Positions 59,121-64,000 of a DNA stretch of 64,000 nucleotides are shown here, piece by piece. The stretch is from Chroococcus sp. FPU101. GTDB taxonomy: Bacteria; Cyanobacteriota; Cyanobacteriia; Cyanobacteriales; Microcystaceae. The notes beneath the pieces were generated by a model, which was given only the letters and a program-made list of their open reading frames with translations, made no database searches and was not told where the DNA came from. The stretch lies in NCBI RefSeq assembly GCF_017312365.1, contig NZ_BLJI01000006.1:62001-126000 (forward strand). Direction: 5' to 3'. Each line of letters starts with the position of its first letter. Position 1 is the stretch's first letter. A program made the translations under genes and the position numbers.

Positions 59121-60725
59121 TAGCCCTTGAGTCAGATCATCGAAACCACTATTAGTATCATTAAGGGCAAAACCGTAATTGGTTTGGATGAGGAGTAGAT
59201 CTCTATAACTTAACCTGACTCCGACCCCAGTTCCAACGAGAGTTTGTGGGTCAGCACTTCCGCCTCTGGTATTCCACACGTAGCCGATATCCAAGAAAGG
59301 AAAACCACTAAACTCAACATCATTCGTTTTGTAAAAAGGAAACCGTACTTCAAGTGTACCCGCAATACAACTATCTCCAGTTCGAGCGTTGGTAGTATAG
59401 CCTCTGACTGTATTACCGAAAATGAATTGGTTCCCGTTTCTCCCTCCGATCGCACACTGCTCGATGTTTGGTAAACTTTGAGGAGTTAACTGTAAGGCAA
59501 GGCGAGTAAAAACCTGTCCGATACCAAAATTGTAAAGATACTGTCCCTGCCCTTGCCAGTGGAAAAAGGTACTGTCTACTTCTTGGTTGGATAAGCCAAT
59601 GGAGAATTGAGAAAGAACGATCGCTAAACTCTTGGCCGAACGCTTAATATAGGTTTGATCGAGTCGAATTGCGGTTAATCTGACATTAGAAAATAACTTA
59701 TCGTTTAAAACAAAGTTCTGGCTTTCTCGATGATCTACACCAAAACTAAAATCGAGCGATTCATTGAATTTTTGCCAGATCGCCTGTGTAAAACGAAATG
59801 AGGCAACATAGCTATCGTTTTTGATGTCAAAATCTTTGAAAAAGCCATCGATGATATTGCTATTACTTTGCTGATAAGTTAATTCGATTCTAGAACGAGT
59901 AGGAAGGATTGGAATGGTTGCACCTACTACGAAGCGATCTAATCCTTCGGTTACTTTGTATTCGGCTCTAAATTGTTCGCCTCCCCCTGCAATGTTGTTG
60001 TTTTCGATAAAACCTCGAATCCCCCAAGAACCGACGGTAAAATTTTCGTCATTGCTGATTTCGGCTCCAATGTTCCACTTCGGTTGAGGGACAAAATTGA
60101 CGTTAATGATTGATTCAGACAAGCGATCCCCTGGTGTAATTGTATTTTGCAGATTTTTAACCAATGGATCGATTAAAAGTAGACTCAATCCTTCTCCTAA
60201 GCGTTCTTTTTGTAAGGGTTGATCTAGAAAAGGTTCAAGTTTTGATTTAATGTAGTCATCTCGTATCCCTGAACCATTCACGTTAACAATGGCTATTCCT
60301 TCAATTGCATTAAAGATGAGTGTTCCTCCAGAGGGTTGTCCCTCGATAACAACAAAAGAAGTGAAATAACCTCGATCTACATAAGCTTGAGTTAGTTTAT
60401 CTTGAAGTTCGAGGAAGAGTTCAGGATTAATGGGTTGATTGAGATAGGGAGCGGCGATCGCATTAATTTCTTCTTGAGTAAAGACCGTATTATTTTTCAG
60501 CAACACTTCGCGCAATAGTCTTGTGTTATTGCTTTTAGTATTTTCATTTGTGTACGATGATACTAAACATTTTTTTTTATGTAGCTGATGTTTTTCACAA
60601 TCAGTTTGTTTATTGTTAATAATAGCGGGTATAGGTGCGATTATTTTAGGTGTATATTTTCTAATTAAGCTTAAATCATTAGACAGTATAACATTGCCTA
60701 GTACAACTAAACTGTATCGTATCAT
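59088..60725 (-). CDS. TpsB outer-membrane translocator (POTRA + beta-barrel)
   Basis: POTRA-like domains (EEINAIAAPYLNQPINPELF, LTQAYVDRGYFTSFVVIEGQ, IDPLVKNLQNTITPGDRLSE) precede a 16-stranded ShlB/FhaC-type barrel (GAEISNDENFTVGSWGIRGF, QFIFGNTVRGYTTNARTGDS, the last ending LSFSVLGQFRF with terminal Phe). The family moves TpsA proteins across the outer membrane. The first 50 residues do not form a clear signal peptide, so the start may lie elsewhere. Convergence with TpsA (overlap 33 bp) is unusual, as partners are normally co-directional. Confidence 0.9.
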   Translation of the reverse strand: MIRYSLVVLGNVILSNDLSLIRKYTPKIIAPIPAIINNKQTDCEKHQLHKKKCLVSSYTNENTKSNNTRLLREVLLKNNTVFTQEEINAIAAPYLNQPINPELFLELQDKLTQAYVDRGYFTSFVVIEGQPSGGTLIFNAIEGIAIVNVNGSGIRDDYIKSKLEPFLDQPLQKERLGEGLSLLLIDPLVKNLQNTITPGDRLSESIINVNFVPQPKWNIGAEISNDENFTVGSWGIRGFIENNNIAGGGEQFRAEYKVTEGLDRFVVGATIPILPTRSRIELTYQQSNSNIIDGFFKDFDIKNDSYVASFRFTQAIWQKFNESLDFSFGVDHRESQNFVLNDKLFSNVRLTAIRLDQTYIKRSAKSLAIVLSQFSIGLSNQEVDSTFFHWQGQGQYLYNFGIGQVFTRLALQLTPQSLPNIEQCAIGGRNGNQFIFGNTVRGYTTNARTGDSCIAGTLEVRFPFYKTNDVEFSGFPFLDIGYVWNTRGGSADPQTLVGTGVGVRLSYRDLLLIQTNYGFALNDTNSGFDDLTQGLSFSVLGQFRF

Positions 60726-61108
60726 GAAACTCTATTCAAATTAATAAATAAATGTTTAAATATATAAGCAGATAAGCAATCAATTAATATTTCTTGTAAA
60801 AATTGTCTCTTGATTTTTTCTTCTTTTTGCTCTGTTGTCTAATTAATGATTTTGAAGCTTTTTTTAATTTTTTTAAAAGCATTGATTGAAATTTGTTGTA
60901 AGATGATTAGTATGTATTGAGGTATAGCAAAATTTATTTTTCTACATTAAATTTAATCACTAAGTTTTAATAGCTAAGTTAATCGTTTCAATATTTGCTT
61001 AAGTTGCTAATCTTAATAGTAAATTTGTTCGCTAATCTTTTCGAGGGTTAATGTTGACTAATTGATTTTATATATTTAAACTTAAAATGCTTAGTTTAAA
61101 AAGAAAAA
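60726..61108. other. AT-rich gap between TpsB and the receiver-like gene
   Basis: Divergent promoters of 59088-60725 and 61109-61792 must lie here. No gene or clear hairpin was seen. Confidence 0.4.
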
Positions 61109-61792
61109 ATGTCTAAAATTCGACATATTTTATATATTGACACCAATTTAGAGCGAGTATCTTTATTGTTGAGTAGATTTAATCCTCCCTTGGGAATTGA
61201 TTTAAAGCTTTTAGAAAATTTGCAACTTAAATATATTTTTACCTATTGTGAGTCTTTTGTCAAAGCTAGGCAATTAATCGCTTTGCATAATTGTCTTCCC
61301 TTAGCCTATACTTTTGAAAATAATTCGCTCCAACCTTTTGACGGAATCTTAATTGAGATTCAAGGTTCTATTACAGAGCAGCCTGAACTTGAGTCGTTTT
61401 TAACATTTGTTGGTCAACTAACGATGGAATCAAGCTTAATTCCTGATTTGTTTGCGCTTGGTCGAGAAAAAAATATTGAATTACTTCAAAACTATATGGT
61501 TTATGGCATTAGATATTTTTTTCAGTCTCCTTTTGATTTTAAAGATTTAGAAAAAGTTCTTGATAATCATTTTGCTCTTTTTACTAAATCGAAGTGGCGT
61601 ATTTATAAAAATAAAACTAAAAAGAAATCGGTTGAATCCTTTCGCTTTTTTTATTATGAGGGTTCAGCTACCAAGTCTTTAACGATTCCGAATGTCTATT
61701 ATGATACTGAGTTAGATGGTGTTGTTATACGTCATTTAGGACTTAATTTACCAGAATCAGAAGTTGAAGCGATTAATGAAATTGAAGAATAG
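61109..61792 (+). CDS. Degenerate receiver-like protein (227 aa)
   Basis: The first 150 residues follow the receiver-domain order: a hydrophobic strand ending in Asp (ILYIDTNLERVSLLLSRF), a strand FDGILIEIQG where the phospho-acceptor Asp is replaced by Glu-containing sequence, and YFFQSPFDFKDLEKVLDNH in place of the conserved KPF. It looks like a pseudo-receiver without phosphorylation. The C-terminal 75 residues are basic, then acidic. Inference from pattern only. It precedes parA by 42 bp and may be part of the partition operon. Confidence 0.45.
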   Translation: MSKIRHILYIDTNLERVSLLLSRFNPPLGIDLKLLENLQLKYIFTYCESFVKARQLIALHNCLPLAYTFENNSLQPFDGILIEIQGSITEQPELESFLTFVGQLTMESSLIPDLFALGREKNIELLQNYMVYGIRYFFQSPFDFKDLEKVLDNHFALFTKSKWRIYKNKTKKKSVESFRFFYYEGSATKSLTIPNVYYDTELDGVVIRHLGLNLPESEVEAINEIEE

Positions 61793-61834
61793 TTGTAAAA
61801 TTAGAAAAGCTTTTTTAATTTAGTTCACAAGTTA

Positions 61835-62476
61835 ATGATTATAGCTTTAGTCAATCAAAAAGGGGGGGCAGGAAAAACAACGACTGCTGTTCATTTTGCC
61901 TACTGGTTATCTGTCAATTCAAAAGTAATTGTCGTTGATGCTGATCGCCAAAAAAGCAGTGCTAATTGGGTACAATTTTTAAATTTACCCTGTCGGGTGG
62001 TTAGCGATCCAGATGAATTATTTGATCTTTTGTCTCCTTTAGCTCAAAGTTTTGACTATGTAATTGTGGATGCTCCAGGAAATTTAAGAGAAATTGTTAG
62101 CGTTTTACTTGATCGCAGTGATTTAGCTCTAATTCCTTGTAAGCAATCGGGGCTTGATCTTCATAGTACAGCAGAAACATTGAGGTTAATCCGTCAAAGA
62201 CAGGAAGTTAGAGGGGGTAAACCTTTAGTTTCTTTGTTTCTTAATCAAGCTAAAAAAGGGACGCTTCTTTTACGTGATTCGATACAGGTTCTTCAAGAAT
62301 CGGGTTTTCCTGTCCTAAAAAGTATTATTTATGATCGTCAATGTATTATGGATGCCCCAGGGCAGAGAACTACTGTTTGGAATTTGCGTTCTGAGTCAGC
62401 TAAACAATCAGCTAGTGAGTTTGAGAGGCTATTTAAGGAAGTTTTAGAGGTATTAGATGAGCAGTCAAAGAAATAG
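61835..62476 (+). CDS. parA: ParA partition ATPase
   Basis: MIIALVNQKGGAGKTTTAVH has the deviant Walker A (KGGAGKTT, 9-16). VIVVDADRQKSSANW and YVIVDAPGNLREIVSVLL (Walker A' and B) complete the ParA/MinD signature. At 213 residues it is a short type Ib-like ParA without an N-terminal HTH. It segregates the plasmid with ParB, whose gene overlaps by 20 bp. The last residues run into the ParB start. Confidence 0.9.
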   Translation: MIIALVNQKGGAGKTTTAVHFAYWLSVNSKVIVVDADRQKSSANWVQFLNLPCRVVSDPDELFDLLSPLAQSFDYVIVDAPGNLREIVSVLLDRSDLALIPCKQSGLDLHSTAETLRLIRQRQEVRGGKPLVSLFLNQAKKGTLLLRDSIQVLQESGFPVLKSIIYDRQCIMDAPGQRTTVWNLRSESAKQSASEFERLFKEVLEVLDEQSKK

Positions 62477-63356
62477 TATGAAAAATTTTGTATATGGAGA
62501 GGAAGATACAGGAATAGAGCAGAATTTGCCGATTTCTTTAATTGTCTTGCCTCCTTATCAACCTCGATTATTTTTTGATGAACAAAAATTGGATGAATTG
62601 GCACAAAATATTAAAATCAATGGAATTTTGAACCGTTTAATTGTTAGACGTATTTTGGGTACTGATCAATACGAATTAGTAGCTGGCGGAAGACGTTTTC
62701 GAGCGGCGCAGAAAATTGGATTGACTGAAGTTCCTGTGGTTGTTAAGAAACTTAGTGATTCACAAGCTCTAGCGATTGCGATTACTGAGAATTTACAGCG
62801 TGAGGATTTAAACCCAGTTGAAGAAACTGAAGGAATTATTAAGTTATTAGCTTTAAGCCTGAATATTTTACCCGATGAAGTTCCTCAATTTTTAACTAAA
62901 ATGTATAATGACTCAAAACGTAAATCTGATCATGAACAAAACGTTTTATTCACTGAGTTAGGACAGGTAGTAAAGGCTGTCTTTCACGATTTAGGTAAGA
63001 TCAGTTGGGAATCTTTTGTCAGTAGTCGGTTGCCTTTACTTAATTTACCAACTGATATTCTTGAAGCTTTAAGGCAGGGAAGGATAGAATATACTAAAGC
63101 GATCGCTATTTCTAAAGTTAAAGATGAAGTGATGCGTCAAGAGCTTTTAGAAGAAGCGATTACACATCAACTTTCTTTAACCCAGATTCGTTCTCAAATA
63201 GGAAATTCGCGTTCCTTTGAGACTAAGGTTCCTCAAAAAGCGATTACCGATTTATCTCGGAAACTTAAACAATCTCAATTATGGAAAAAGGATCAAGCTA
63301 AATGGCAGAAAGTCCAGGCTTTAATTGAGCAGATTGATACTTTATTAGACAGTTAA
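62457..63356 (+). CDS. parB: ParB partition protein
   Basis: The ParB/Sulfiredoxin domain has ISLIVLPPYQPRLFFDEQKL, LVAGGRRFRAAQKIGLTEVP and ITENLQREDLNPVEETEGII, the CTPase/nuclease-fold and box II motifs. A helix-turn-helix-like KNR/KSDHEQNVLF and a C-terminal helical part (EALRQGRIEYTKAIAISKVK) follow. It binds centromere-like sites (parS), which I could not locate. It overlaps parA and is convergent with the helicase at 63353. Confidence 0.9.
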   Translation: MSSQRNSMKNFVYGEEDTGIEQNLPISLIVLPPYQPRLFFDEQKLDELAQNIKINGILNRLIVRRILGTDQYELVAGGRRFRAAQKIGLTEVPVVVKKLSDSQALAIAITENLQREDLNPVEETEGIIKLLALSLNILPDEVPQFLTKMYNDSKRKSDHEQNVLFTELGQVVKAVFHDLGKISWESFVSSRLPLLNLPTDILEALRQGRIEYTKAIAISKVKDEVMRQELLEEAITHQLSLTQIRSQIGNSRSFETKVPQKAITDLSRKLKQSQLWKKDQAKWQKVQALIEQIDTLLDS

Positions 63357-64000
63357 ACATACATCATTCTTTGGGAGAATCGGCTTATTGCCACATACCA
63401 GAGTCGATTATAGTCCTCTAATTTTTCTGTCTCAGATTCGTCACCAACTAACAATCGTTTTTTAAGATCAAGACTAATTATTGCACCTTCAGTAAATGTA
63501 GAGCCTTGTGAATTATGAATTGTCAGACAAAGGCAAGGTTCAAGTATAGCAAAGCAGTTTTTAAGTTGATTGTATTTTGCCCAAGCGGTTGCTGTTTTTT
63601 GTATTTTCGCTTTAGAAAATCGCTCATTAAGAGAAAAGTTATACCGCTCTTTCTCAAGTGGATTTAGGGCATAGCACTGTAAGGAATCTTGATTGATTAT
63701 TAGGCTAAGGTGATAGCAGCTATATCCTTGATAGTTAGCTTCACTGACTCTTTTAATTATTATTTCAGTAGCATTTGGCACTAAAACATCACCATTTGGC
63801 GCAAAAATTGGTCTTTTGGTGATTAATCTTTCGTTTTCGAGATAGGGCTTGCAGTTTTTTCCATAGCGTGATTCTCGAAAGATTTGGTTATAGAGTTGAA
63901 CGATTTTATTAGTGTAGGCTAAAATCCTAAATTCGTCTGGATTTAGATCCCAGTGGGAGTTGTATTTTTGTAAGCCATATTCAATTAATATTTTAAGAGG
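63353..64000 (-). CDS. C-terminal part of a superfamily 1 helicase, cut by window edge
   Basis: The minus frame is open from the window edge (216 codons to the stop at 63353). It reads RILAYTNKIVQLYNQIFRES, then LTIHNSQGSTFTEGAIISLD (motif V-like QGST) and NRLWYVAISRFSQRMMYV (motif VI-like), matching the C-terminal 2A domain of RecD/UvrD/Pif1-like helicases. The Walker A part lies outside the window. A GTG at 63781 would give a fragment starting after conserved sequence and is not the true start. It overlaps parB by 4 bp. Confidence 0.75.
   Translation of the reverse strand, partial: PLKILIEYGLQKYNSHWDLNPDEFRILAYTNKIVQLYNQIFRESRYGKNCKPYLENERLITKRPIFAPNGDVLVPNATEIIIKRVSEANYQGYSCYHLSLIINQDSLQCYALNPLEKERYNFSLNERFSKAKIQKTATAWAKYNQLKNCFAILEPCLCLTIHNSQGSTFTEGAIISLDLKKRLLVGDESETEKLEDYNRLWYVAISRFSQRMMYV

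Noticed and set aside
1-64000. tRNA genes and CRISPR arrays
   Set aside because: No cloverleaf-type T-arm motifs or regularly spaced direct repeats were found on reading both strands.

Overview
The window reads as part of a large AT-rich cyanobacterial plasmid. Pointers to a cyanobacterium are scattered copies of the palindrome GCGATCGC (for example near 7066, 10105, 14569, 16670, 39887, 44943, 54000 and 63101), a Ycf35/DUF2997/Ycf46 cluster, a DUF3854 replication-type protein, a CHASE2 + DUF928 + CHAT + two-partner-secretion block and a DUF5895-like gene. Pointers to a plasmid are a ParA/ParB pair, a VirD4/TraG-type coupling protein, a second ParA-like ATPase in a transfer-like cluster, several helicases, many plasmid-type hypotheticals and no housekeeping chromosomal genes.

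Layout. 1-14.5 kb is almost entirely minus strand: a flotillin-like gene cut by the left edge, small hypotheticals, the Ycf35 > DUF2997 > Ycf46-like AAA+ cluster, and a 1365-residue DNA methyltransferase fused to a strawberry-notch-like helicase. 14.7-18.8 kb is mostly plus strand: a ParA-like ATPase, a membrane protein and an exported protein that look like a mobilization module, then a divergent RHH / ParB-like regulator pair around a perfect 30-bp palindrome. 18.8-23.7 kb carries a UvrD-type helicase, an AlkB-like dioxygenase candidate and a second, diverged Ycf46-like AAA+ protein. 23.7-30.3 kb is a mobile/accessory zone: a tyrosine-recombinase remnant, a TnpC-like gene, three RTX calcium-binding proteins and a frameshifted ISL3-family element with perfect 26-bp ends. 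30.3-37.7 kb holds an orphan response regulator, a DUF5678 + retropepsin pair, and several hypotheticals, some broken. 37.7-45.2 kb holds the coupling protein, a second response regulator, and the DUF3854 primase/helicase, followed by 1.2 kb without a convincing gene that is the best origin candidate. 46.4-50.6 kb holds a group 2 sigma factor and exported or lipoprotein genes. 50.7-60.7 kb is a cell-surface/signalling block: CHASE2, DUF928, CHAT protease, cytochrome P450, TpsA adhesin and TpsB translocator. 61.1-64 kb holds a receiver-like protein, ParA/ParB and the C-terminal part of a helicase cut by the right edge.

Cross-cutting signals. A 21-bp palindrome with arms AATTCCACAA / TTGTGGAATT occurs four times, each upstream of a minus-strand gene, twice at exactly 60 bp from the start codon; it could be a plasmid operator or paired DnaA-box-like sites. 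Several minus-strand genes continue in the same frame beyond a stop codon (2018-2494, 23746-24204, 34353-34937), which points to gene decay. Several genes too short for routine calling were found by reading through (14424-14534, 34050-34214, the tail frame up to 37713). No tRNA, rRNA or CRISPR array was seen.
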